A stretch of DNA of 7,936 bases, taken from Flavobacteriales bacterium. GTDB lineage: Bacteria > Bacteroidota > Bacteroidia > Flavobacteriales_E > Vicingaceae. The position numbers and the translations under genes were made by a program. Position 1 is the stretch's first letter. Every line of letters starts with the position of its first letter. Location of the stretch: positions 1 to 7,936 of the forward strand of contig JAJCYN010000163.1 of NCBI GenBank assembly GCA_029262915.1. The letters run 5' to 3'. A model generated the notes under the pieces. That model was given only the letters and a program-made list of their open reading frames with translations. It searched no databases and had not been told where the DNA came from. Below are positions 1 through 6,673 of this stretch, piece after piece.

Positions 1-109
1 CTGGAGCCAAATAAACGGGGACTAAGAACCAATTTAATAACCTACCAACAATACTAGTAAGTCCATAAATAGCTGTTTGTCCTGCTAATTTTTTTAATGG
101 GTTTGACAA
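1..109 (-). CDS. Flippase-like membrane protein, N-terminal fragment (runs off left edge)
   Basis: Only the first 36 codons are visible. They read LSNPLKKLAGQTAIYGLTSI and continue VGRLLNWFLVPVYLAP, with no stop. This K-L-A-G-Q-T-A-I-Y-G-L-x-S-I-V-G-R-x-L-N-x-x-L-V-P-x-Y pattern is how Bacteroidota oligosaccharide/lipopolysaccharide flippases (MATE/MVF-like, polysaccharide biosynthesis family) begin: a short basic start followed by the first membrane helix. Family members are inner-membrane proteins of about 12-14 helices that move lipid-linked glycans. The start chosen is TTG at 107-109. An in-frame TAA lies at 128-130, there is no ATG or GTG in this frame within the visible part, and the conserved block begins right after the TTG. 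It begins 14 bp after the stop of the enoyl-CoA hydratase gene, so the two are probably co-transcribed. The family call rests on remembered similarity to a short N-terminus; the exact substrate cannot be told. Confidence 0.7.
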   Translation of the reverse strand, partial: MSNPLKKLAGQTAIYGLTSIVGRLLNWFLVPVYLAP

Positions 110-123
110 AAAAAAGGTTTTAG

Positions 124-906
124 TTATTTACCTGGAAATTCTGCTTTTCTTTTTTCAATAAATGCAGTAGTCCCTTCTTTAAAATCTTCTGTTCCGAAAC
201 ACTTTCCAAACTCTTCAATTTCAGTTTCGAACCCGTTAATTCCATCTGTATAACCAGCATTTACAGCTCTTATTGCAGCAGCAATAGCTACAGGTGAATT
301 TTTAACAATCTTTAACGCTATTTTTTTACACTCCTCTATCAATTCTTCTTGAGAAGTAACTTGATTAACTAGCCCATAGTTTAATGCATCATTTGCTGAG
401 ATCATTTTAGCAGTCATTATCATTTCCATTGCTCTACCTTTACCAACTAATTGAGCCAAACGTTGTGTCCCTCCATAGCCTGGAATTACTCCTAAAGTGA
501 CTTCAGGTAACCCCAATTTTGCATTGTCAGAAGCTAATCTAAAATGACAACTCATTGCTAATTCTAACCCACCACCTAATGCAAATCCATTAACAGCTCC
601 TATTACAGGAGTGTCTAAGTTTTCTACTAAATCAAATAAAGCTTGATGTCCTTTTGCACTTAATGCTGCACCCTGATCTACATCAAATTGATAAAACTCT
701 TTTATATCAGCTCCAGCTACAAATGCTTTTTCTCCAGATCCAGTAATAATTATTGCTTTTATACTGTTATCTGCTTCCAAATTTTTAAACGCATTCCCTA
801 ATTCTGCGATAGTTTCTGAATTAAGTGCGTTTAATTGGTTGGGTCTGTTAATGGTTAAAACTGCAATATCTTCTTCAGTTTCAACTAAAATATTGTTATA
901 ATCCAT
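124..906 (-). CDS. Enoyl-CoA hydratase/isomerase (crotonase family)
   Basis: A complete 260-residue protein, the usual length for single-domain short-chain enoyl-CoA hydratases, which add water across the 2,3-double bond of enoyl-CoA in fatty-acid or amino-acid breakdown in the cytoplasm. Visible marks are the oxyanion-hole segment AFVAGADIKEF (61-71, with A66), the crotonase signature PVIGAVNGFALGGGLELAMS (100-119, with G112), and LPEVTLGVIPGYGGTQRL (133-150). The two glutamates matching the catalytic pair of rat mitochondrial hydratase (E144/E164) are both present as E115 and E135, with the same spacing of 20. The C-terminus FIEKRKAEFPGK is also typical. Together these favour true hydratase activity over an isomerase or an inactive paralogue, but the chain-length preference is unknown. 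The ATG at 904-906 is directly preceded by an in-frame TGA, so no longer start exists. A 99-bp gap separates it from the receptor gene upstream, and a flippase-like gene follows after 14 bp. Confidence 0.93.
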   Translation of the reverse strand: MDYNNILVETEEDIAVLTINRPNQLNALNSETIAELGNAFKNLEADNSIKAIIITGSGEKAFVAGADIKEFYQFDVDQGAALSAKGHQALFDLVENLDTPVIGAVNGFALGGGLELAMSCHFRLASDNAKLGLPEVTLGVIPGYGGTQRLAQLVGKGRAMEMIMTAKMISANDALNYGLVNQVTSQEELIEECKKIALKIVKNSPVAIAAAIRAVNAGYTDGINGFETEIEEFGKCFGTEDFKEGTTAFIEKRKAEFPGK

Positions 907-928
907 TCACTAATTTTTAAATCTTAAA

Positions 929-936
929 CAAATATA
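929..936 (-). promoter_or_regulatory. Candidate Bacteroidota -7 promoter box for the enoyl-CoA hydratase gene
   Basis: The minus strand reads TATATTTG, a full match to the TAnnTTTG -7 consensus used by the Bacteroidota primary sigma factor. It lies 22 bp upstream of the ATG, which would leave a short leader of roughly 15 nt. I see no TTTG at the expected -33 spacing, so the call rests on the -7 box and its position alone. If it is used, the hydratase and flippase genes have their own promoter independent of the receptor operon upstream. Confidence 0.45.
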
Positions 937-1005
937 TATTATTGTTGTTTGAAGCGGTAATTCTATAAGAATAGTTCTTAAAAAAAGGTGTTGAAAACTA
1001 AGTGT

Positions 1006-3441
1006 TTAAATATCTGCTCTAAAAGTAAAAATGAAATTTCTTCCTGAGCCACTAACTCCAGATGCGAAAGGACGATAATGAACATTCAACATATTTTCTA
1101 ATGCTGCTTGAATAGAGAATGATTTACTCAATTTCATTTCTGCTCTAATATTAAATGTTTGCCATGCTGGAGTTCCTTTTAGTGTGGCTTTATTTTCATT
1201 ATCCTCACCGAAAGGAGAGTAATCAGAAATCCATTTCCAACCCTGATATTTAGCATAAACGGCTAATGTTAATGGATCTGAATGTACAATCAAATCCGTT
1301 CTACCATAAAATGGTGGAATATGTGCCAAGGGAACATCTAATGTAGTATTTGTTCCAACCGTATAGTTAAATGTAGTTTTAACACTAAACTCTTTGCTCA
1401 GTTTAGCCTGGAGGTTAAAAGACGTTCCATAAACAACAGCTTCATTAGCATTTACATTTGTTTGTATTCTCAATAAATCTCCATCATAAACAAGCGAGTC
1501 CACCCCATTTAAAGTATAAAAATCTCGAACAATTGCATCTTGTAGAATGGTGTAAAAACCAACAACATTCACAATTAAATCTTCATTTCCGAAAGACCTA
1601 GTAATTCCAAGTTCCCCATTATAGGCATACTCTGATTTTAGCTGGTCATTAGGAACCATAACAAAATCATTTTTTGCAAAAACTTTTCCTACATCATCAA
1701 CATTTGGGTTTCTGTATGCCGTAGAAACTGCTAATTGAATGTTCCATTTTTTATTGGGATGAAATACAAAGCCAGCATTTCCTGTTAAAGCTCCATTGTT
1801 ATTATTTATTTCAGAAAAAGGGAGTTTAATAAACGTAGTATCAGAAAAAGATGCAGCTAATATTGAATAGCTATATCTTGCCCCTAAACTATAAGTAGCT
1901 TTTTTGACAAAATTATTTTTAAAAGTAACATAAGCTCCTGTACTTGAAAGGGTACTACCATCATCTGGATAGCGAGTAGAGGCAACAAATTGCTCAGAAG
2001 TAACAATGTTTTCAAAAAAAGCGGTTGATTTTACATCATTATGAATCGCTTCAACACCGTAGTACCATTGAGATTTATTATGGTTGTCTTTTATAAAATC
2101 AACATTAATTCCATAGACATTTACATCCTCTTCTCTCGTGGTTCTTATGTCGGTTCCGAATTTTCTGGTAATTCTGTCTTCATCAATTTTTTGATAATGT
2201 GCAAGAATTTCTACTTTACTAAACCATTTGTTTTCTGTTTTTATTTTAGCTGAAAGCGAACCTAAAAACCTATTTTGTGGACCATAATTCCATTCTGCCC
2301 ATTTTAAATCTCCATTGGCCTGAAAATCTGTTAATTGGTCATATCTAGGGACATCTGATGAAGTAGAATATTGAGTATTTAATGTCAATAAAAAATTGTT
2401 AGATATCTTAAAGCTGATTTTTTCGAGAATATCCGTTTGATTATATCCTGTTCCTATCTGCTTCGTAAAGTCATCTTTTCTAATCATAGTATCCTTCCCG
2501 TTTATCCTACCAGCGTAGTCTTTTATAATTCCAAAACCGGGGTAATCTGAATTCGTAACATTTCCTATGGTTAAATCTTCAAAATCACTAAAAGTAACAC
2601 TAGTTATGGCCGCAATTTTTTTAGCTCCTAAATTAAAATCAAAGTGTACCGTTTTTTCTTGGTTTGAGGTTGCATACCTCGCATAAGCATTGGCACTATT
2701 ATTATTTATAGTATCATTCTTTTTTTTAAATTTAGGCATTTTAGTTTCATAATGTACAACACCACCAATAGCATCACTTCCATAAATAACAGAGTTTGAT
2801 CCATAAATGATACTTGTTTTTTCGATAATCGCATTATCAATGGTGATTGCATTTTGCAAATGACCACTCCTATATATCGCATTATTTAATCGCACACCAT
2901 CAATTACTAATAAAACACGATTGGCTTCAAAACCTCTAATTATAGGACTTCCACCTCCCATCTGGCTTTTTTGAATGTAAACACCACCACTTAATTCTAA
3001 CATATCTGCACTAGTTTGTGGGTTATTAAAATGAACCGTTTTTGCATCAATATGATCAATTTTTGAAGTAACCTCCAGTGCCTTATCTTTTTCTTGTTCA
3101 GCAATTATTTCAAATTGAGGAATATTTATTGTCTGCTCCTTAAGATAAATTACATTTCCAATATTCAGTTTTGGAATCATAAAAGTAGTATACCCTTGAT
3201 GCGTAAAAATTAGGGTATCTCTTTTCGAAAAATTAGAAATGTCAACAACTCCAGAGGAATCTGAAACAGCAGTGATGGATTGATTTTTATTATAAACAAA
3301 TACCTCACTAATTCCTTTTTTACTTGCTTTATTTTGAACATTGATTTTTTGAGCAAAAAAAGAAAAAGAGAATAAAAAAAAGAACAAAAAGGTTATTGTT
3401 CTCAATCTGTTTTTTACGTAAATATTGTTTGAAAGATTCAT
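1006..3441 (-). CDS. TonB-dependent outer-membrane receptor, haem/haemoglobin-receptor-like
   Basis: This 811-residue protein imports a ligand across the outer membrane using TonB-ExbBD energy. It starts with a basic stretch and a Phe-rich hydrophobic signal peptide (about 13-30, likely cut after SFSFFA). A carboxypeptidase-D-like/CNA-B-like domain common in Bacteroidota receptors follows (about 32-103), then a plug domain (about 120-235) with SPIIRGFEANRVLLVIDGVR (165-184) and YGSDAIGGVV (220-229), then a beta-barrel ending in the aromatic-rich strand RNFIFTFRADI. The plug block with NNAIYRSGHLQNAITID and the end YRPFASGVSGSGRNF resemble the haemoglobin/haem receptor branch. However, the FRAP and NPDL motifs appear as YRNP (576-579) and NDQL (598-601), with no histidine between them, so haem as ligand is doubtful. 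Its ATG overlaps the recO stop by one base (TAATG), so it is probably translated from the porZ-recO message. The family is certain; the ligand is unknown. Confidence 0.93.
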   Translation of the reverse strand: MNLSNNIYVKNRLRTITFLFFFLFSFSFFAQKINVQNKASKKGISEVFVYNKNQSITAVSDSSGVVDISNFSKRDTLIFTHQGYTTFMIPKLNIGNVIYLKEQTINIPQFEIIAEQEKDKALEVTSKIDHIDAKTVHFNNPQTSADMLELSGGVYIQKSQMGGGSPIIRGFEANRVLLVIDGVRLNNAIYRSGHLQNAITIDNAIIEKTSIIYGSNSVIYGSDAIGGVVHYETKMPKFKKKNDTINNNSANAYARYATSNQEKTVHFDFNLGAKKIAAITSVTFSDFEDLTIGNVTNSDYPGFGIIKDYAGRINGKDTMIRKDDFTKQIGTGYNQTDILEKISFKISNNFLLTLNTQYSTSSDVPRYDQLTDFQANGDLKWAEWNYGPQNRFLGSLSAKIKTENKWFSKVEILAHYQKIDEDRITRKFGTDIRTTREEDVNVYGINVDFIKDNHNKSQWYYGVEAIHNDVKSTAFFENIVTSEQFVASTRYPDDGSTLSSTGAYVTFKNNFVKKATYSLGARYSYSILAASFSDTTFIKLPFSEINNNNGALTGNAGFVFHPNKKWNIQLAVSTAYRNPNVDDVGKVFAKNDFVMVPNDQLKSEYAYNGELGITRSFGNEDLIVNVVGFYTILQDAIVRDFYTLNGVDSLVYDGDLLRIQTNVNANEAVVYGTSFNLQAKLSKEFSVKTTFNYTVGTNTTLDVPLAHIPPFYGRTDLIVHSDPLTLAVYAKYQGWKWISDYSPFGEDNENKATLKGTPAWQTFNIRAEMKLSKSFSIQAALENMLNVHYRPFASGVSGSGRNFIFTFRADI

Positions 3442-4172
3442 TAGTTTAGAACTTCTTCTAAGATCTCTAAAGTTTTTAAGTTGTCGAAATTACTTAAATG
3501 TAAACTATAATAATCTAAAAAGGTATTTAAAAGCATTTTTCGTTGTTTAGTGCTTATTACTAAGTTTTCCATTGCATCAAAGTTTGTACCAAGAACACTA
3601 TAAAAAAGAATTGAAATAGGAGGTTCTACAAATGCGTTATGATGAGGTTGTAAACTCGTAAAATAACCTTCTTGTAAATCGAAGTAGAAATTAGCGTTTT
3701 CGTCAATATTACTAGCCTGCGGATAAAACCCCAAGTGCTTAGTAAAGTGAGCTAAAAATAATAAATGAAAATTAATATAATGATCTTCTTCTAGATCTAA
3801 GACTTGAATAGCACCATATAGAAATTCGAATAATAAATTATTCGATTCCTCTTCTTTAATTGATTTATAAAGTATTTCTGAAAGAAAAAAGGCAATAGAC
3901 GATTTATTGATATTGAAAGGAATCGAATTAAAAGGAATATCTAACTGAATATTTTTAACGCGTTGCAGTCCTTTTTTTTCCTTATAAAAACCATTAATTT
4001 CTACAAGAGAAAGTGGCTGAAGATAAACTGCTTTATTTTTTGCCTTTTTGTTTCTTACTCCATTTAAAATATAGGATTGTAAGCCATATTTCTCTGTAAA
4101 CACTTTAGCAATTACACTGTTGTCTGCGTATTTAAAATGATGAAGAACAATACCTTTCGTGGTGTGAAGCAT
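3441..4172 (-). CDS. recO: DNA repair protein RecO
   Basis: This 243-residue protein has the length and layout of RecO, which works with RecF and RecR to load RecA on SSB-coated single-stranded DNA in gap repair and homologous recombination, and also anneals strands. The N-terminus MLHTTKGIVLHHFKYADNSV, followed by KVFTEKYGLQSYILNGVR (23-40), is the typical start of the RecO OB-fold (about 1-80). The helical C-terminal part carries LGFYP (147-151) and FDLQEGYF (164-171), which match the HLGFxP...FDLxEGxF pattern of Bacteroidota RecO. The protein has no cysteine, so the zinc-finger cysteines found in some bacterial RecO proteins, such as that of Deinococcus, are absent. I recall this as usual in this phylum. 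The start codon overlaps the porZ stop and the stop overlaps the receptor start, each as TAATG, so it is the middle gene of a translationally coupled trio. Confidence 0.92.
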   Translation of the reverse strand: MLHTTKGIVLHHFKYADNSVIAKVFTEKYGLQSYILNGVRNKKAKNKAVYLQPLSLVEINGFYKEKKGLQRVKNIQLDIPFNSIPFNINKSSIAFFLSEILYKSIKEEESNNLLFEFLYGAIQVLDLEEDHYINFHLLFLAHFTKHLGFYPQASNIDENANFYFDLQEGYFTSLQPHHNAFVEPPISILFYSVLGTNFDAMENLVISTKQRKMLLNTFLDYYSLHLSNFDNLKTLEILEEVLN

Positions 4173-6469
4173 TAGTGGATAAAGAGGATTTTTGCGGCAG
4201 CTTTTAGGTTTCCGTCAGGGCTACCATTAAAAACCATATAAACTCCTGTTTGCACCTTATTACCATTAAAATCTTTGCCATCCCATATTGCTTGGCCACC
4301 TAGTGAAGTTGTTTGGAAAACAATATTCCCACTTATATCAGTTATTCTCACATCGGTATCTTTAACTAATCCTCTTATCGCAATTGTACCATTAAAATCA
4401 GGTTTTACTGGATTTGGATAAACAAATATATTGTTAAAATCATCAGTTGCATCAGTTGCCGTTCCTTTGTAAGAGACGATTCCTTTCTCAGTTCCAAAAA
4501 ATACCTCGCCTGTTTTTGGGTTAATAACAACATCAAAAATGTTATTGGAAAACAAAGGACTATTTTCAGTAGTAAAGTGTTCTATTTGCTCTGTTCCATC
4601 TTCACTCATTAAAAAGACTCCAGAGTTTTGTGTTCCTAACCATTTACGATTGGCTCCATCAACAGTAATTGTTGTAACAATTTCTGTTCCAAGTAATATT
4701 TGTGTTTGTCCATCTTGTTGAATGAAAATTTGTTCTGCTGTAATATTTTCATCAAAAATTGCCGAAGAATTATAAAAAACAGCAACTCCTTCATCAGTCC
4801 CTAACCACATTTCTCCATCCTGATCCTCAGCAATACTATATAGATTGGTTCCAGGAATATTAGCGTTTACTACAGCACGATCATCATTTTTATCACTAAT
4901 TGTATTGTTATCATCAAAGACTAAAACACTTTTAGCTCTTGGTTCAATCATCCATTTGTAATTATTTTGATCAATTATTAGATCCGTAAAAACATTACTA
5001 GAACTTATTCCTCCTACAAAACCAAAGCTGTACCAATCATTGTTTAGGGTTTTAACTGCTAACTGGTTATTGGTAAAGGAATTTGAAATCCACAAATTAT
5101 TATTATCATCATATGCTAATGCTCCAATTTTTGTTGATCCAAAAAAAGTACTATCTAATACGGAGTTTTGAGCAATAAATATATTAGACACTAACCCATT
5201 ATTAAGTTCAAATAACCCATTATCCCAAGTTCCCATAAAAACCTGAGCTGTATTGTTTGGATTTATTGCAACAGATACTGCGTCTCTAGCATTAGTTCCA
5301 TTAGCATTAAAAACGTTTTCATCAATATTGTCCCACAAATCACCAGCCTTATGATTCATTAAATTTTTACTAACGTTAATTGGTTCATAAGACACAGGGT
5401 CATACGCTCCAGACACTACCCATAATTCATTTTCAAAAAAATCCATTTCAAATACCCTTGAAGAAGAGGGCCCATTAGGGGTAATAACTTCACCATTCCA
5501 ATTATCTCTAGTTCTAATTATTCCATGAGATTCCTCAGCAATTAACATAAAATCTTCATTATCTACTATCACTTCATATGGTTTTACATTAAACAATCCT
5601 TTATACGTTGTAATGGTAGCTGTCTTAATTAATGAAAAATCATACTTTTCAACTGCATTATCATATGCTATTAGTAAATTATTTTGTGATTCATTTAAGT
5701 TCTTGATATTAAATCCATTTGGGAGAAATTTTTGCCAAACTCCTGAAGCATTATAAAAAACAGTATCTCCGTTCCAAACAGTGCTTTCGGATGATGCAAA
5801 CACAAACCCAGAATGTGTTACTATATTACTGTAATCTAATGTTCCGAGGTCAGGTAACAATGACCAGACATTAAAATCAAATAAATTAAAATTATTTTTA
5901 TTTGCAAAATAGACCCCTTGGGTTGTTGCTGCATAAATATATAAACTATCCATCGTTACCCCATTAGTTACCATAAAGCTACCTAAAGGCCCAAATAGAT
6001 AAGTATCAACTATTTCCAGTTTATCTGTATCCATAATCACTATTCCAAAACCTGTAGAAAGATAGGCTAGTTTTCCTTGAAGGTATATATGATTTATAGA
6101 CTTGCTTCCAACTATATTACTATTTTTAATAAAAGAGAGGTTTGTTATGTTCTTATTTTCATCAAGAACATCAATGTTCCCATTAGTATAACCTATTATT
6201 ATTTTATTGTTGTAGCTATTAAATTTAATTTTACTTAGACCAATATCAGACAACCCATTTACTAAATTCAGCCGCTCAATACTCATATCTGTCTTATCAT
6301 ACATAAAAACAGCAGAGTTAGTGGCACAATAAACCACATTATTACCATAACTCACTGAAATAGCATCAGAGTACGGCAAATGGTCCCGCCAATTTCCTAT
6401 TGGAATATCCTGAGCGATCAACACCTTAAACGGAATTACTAGTAATATGATTAAAAATTTATTCAACAT
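4172..6469 (-). CDS. porZ: Type IX secretion system attachment-complex protein PorZ
   Basis: In Porphyromonas gingivalis, PorZ is a surface protein of the PorU-PorV-PorQ-PorZ attachment complex, which removes C-terminal sorting signals from T9SS cargo and joins cargo to anionic lipopolysaccharide. This 765-residue homologue is close to that length. It has a signal peptide (1-19, ending LIAQ) and then IGNWRDHLPYSDAISVS (24-40), YCATNSAVFMYDK (47-59) and NLVNGLSDIGLSKI (68-81), a recognisable PorZ start. Short propeller-type repeats follow, for example NNLWISN (457-463), YKWMIEP (504-510), MWLGTDEGVAVF (554-565), KWLGTQNSGVFL (609-620) and VFFGTEKGIVSY (656-667). These fit the two beta-propellers known for the family. 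The end (about 680-765) is a sorting-type domain with YPNPV (684-688), DISGNIVF (711-718) and TGVYMV (741-746). The gene leads an operon with recO and a TonB receptor and diverges from a tRNA gene. Its presence implies that the host has a type IX secretion system. Confidence 0.9.
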   Translation of the reverse strand: MLNKFLIILLVIPFKVLIAQDIPIGNWRDHLPYSDAISVSYGNNVVYCATNSAVFMYDKTDMSIERLNLVNGLSDIGLSKIKFNSYNNKIIIGYTNGNIDVLDENKNITNLSFIKNSNIVGSKSINHIYLQGKLAYLSTGFGIVIMDTDKLEIVDTYLFGPLGSFMVTNGVTMDSLYIYAATTQGVYFANKNNFNLFDFNVWSLLPDLGTLDYSNIVTHSGFVFASSESTVWNGDTVFYNASGVWQKFLPNGFNIKNLNESQNNLLIAYDNAVEKYDFSLIKTATITTYKGLFNVKPYEVIVDNEDFMLIAEESHGIIRTRDNWNGEVITPNGPSSSRVFEMDFFENELWVVSGAYDPVSYEPINVSKNLMNHKAGDLWDNIDENVFNANGTNARDAVSVAINPNNTAQVFMGTWDNGLFELNNGLVSNIFIAQNSVLDSTFFGSTKIGALAYDDNNNLWISNSFTNNQLAVKTLNNDWYSFGFVGGISSSNVFTDLIIDQNNYKWMIEPRAKSVLVFDDNNTISDKNDDRAVVNANIPGTNLYSIAEDQDGEMWLGTDEGVAVFYNSSAIFDENITAEQIFIQQDGQTQILLGTEIVTTITVDGANRKWLGTQNSGVFLMSEDGTEQIEHFTTENSPLFSNNIFDVVINPKTGEVFFGTEKGIVSYKGTATDATDDFNNIFVYPNPVKPDFNGTIAIRGLVKDTDVRITDISGNIVFQTTSLGGQAIWDGKDFNGNKVQTGVYMVFNGSPDGNLKAAAKILFIH

Positions 6470-6499
6470 ATGGATAACGCAACTATTTAACTAAAGATG

Positions 6500-6507
6500 C
6501 AAAATTA
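6500..6507 (-). promoter_or_regulatory. Candidate -7 promoter box for the porZ-recO-receptor operon
   Basis: The minus strand reads TAATTTTG, a full match to the Bacteroidota TAnnTTTG -7 consensus. It lies 30 bp upstream of the porZ ATG, giving a leader of about 20-25 nt. A clear TTTG -33 box is not visible at the usual spacing, and the upstream DNA is simply AT-rich. It sits inside the 75-bp spacer shared with the divergent tRNA gene, so the two promoters are nearly back to back. Confidence 0.5.
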
Positions 6508-6525
6508 TATTGTGTAAAAATATGA

Positions 6526-6533
6526 TATATTTA
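6526..6533 (+). promoter_or_regulatory. Weak candidate -7 box for tRNA-Arg
   Basis: TATATTTA on the plus strand matches seven of eight positions of TAnnTTTG-type spacing (the last base is A instead of G) and ends 11 bp before the first base of the mature tRNA, where a start point would give a very short 5' leader. No TTTG is seen at the -33 position; the nearest TTG (6510-6512) is too close. The call rests mainly on position. Confidence 0.3.
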
Positions 6534-6544
6534 CGGAAAATTAA

Positions 6545-6618
6545 GGCTCCGTAGTTCAACTGAATAGAATATCAGATTTCGGCTCTGAGGGTTGCAGGTT
6601 TGAATCCTGCCGGAGTCA
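6545..6618 (+). tRNA. tRNA-Arg (anticodon TCG)
   Basis: The 74-nt sequence folds into a full cloverleaf. The acceptor arm GGCTCCG/CGGAGTC has seven pairs, with one G-T. The D arm is GTTC/GAAT, and the anticodon arm is TCAGA/TCTGA with loop TTTCGGC. The variable loop is GGGTT, and the T arm is GCAGG/CCTGC with loop TTTGAAT. The anticodon is TCG at 6579-6581, reading CGA and probably other CGN arginine codons. G37 suits codons starting with C, and A20 (6564) and discriminator A73 fit arginine identity. CCA is not encoded (the next bases are CTA), so it must be added after transcription. Two invariant bases are changed: G19 is A (6563) and C56 is T (6601), which would keep a 19-56 tertiary pair. 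It is divergent from porZ and convergent with the membrane-protein gene. Confidence 0.95.
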
Positions 6619-6620
6619 CT

Positions 6621-6666
6621 AATAAACAAAGCTCAGTAATTTCTTACTCATTGAGCTTTGTTTGTT
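6621..6666. terminator. Bidirectional terminator hairpin between tRNA-Arg and the convergent membrane-protein gene
   Basis: AAACAAAGCTCA (6624-6635) pairs perfectly with TGAGCTTTGTTT (6652-6663), giving 12 bp, and the stem extends by one G-T and two A-T pairs to 6621/6666. The 16-nt loop holds a possible inner GTAA/TTAC pairing. The arms are A-rich on the left and T-rich on the right on either strand, so the hairpin followed by T-rich sequence works both ways. It starts two bases after the tRNA discriminator and ends 7 bp before the stop codon of the convergent gene. Confidence 0.8.
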
Positions 6667-6673
6667 TAATATT

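Noticed and set aside
960..980. Small AT-rich hairpins (ATTCT-ATA-AGAAT and TAAGAA-TAG-TTCTTA) downstream of the receptor gene
   Set aside because: The two stems are short, overlap and exclude each other, and are not followed by a T run in the receptor's direction; the T run comes before them. I do not call a terminator here, so read-through into the hydratase gene remains possible.
2041..2253. Plus-strand open frame of 70 codons
   Set aside because: It lies entirely inside the receptor gene on the other strand, has a low-complexity Phe/Ile-rich translation and resembles no known protein.
4539..4721. Plus-strand open frame of 60 codons
   Set aside because: It lies opposite the 3' part of porZ, which is a well-supported gene; its translation shows no recognisable features.
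6545..6618. tRNA-Arg as an integration site of a mobile element
   Set aside because: No second copy of the tRNA 3' end, no integrase and no mobile-element gene are visible in the window, and the flanking composition does not change in an obvious way.
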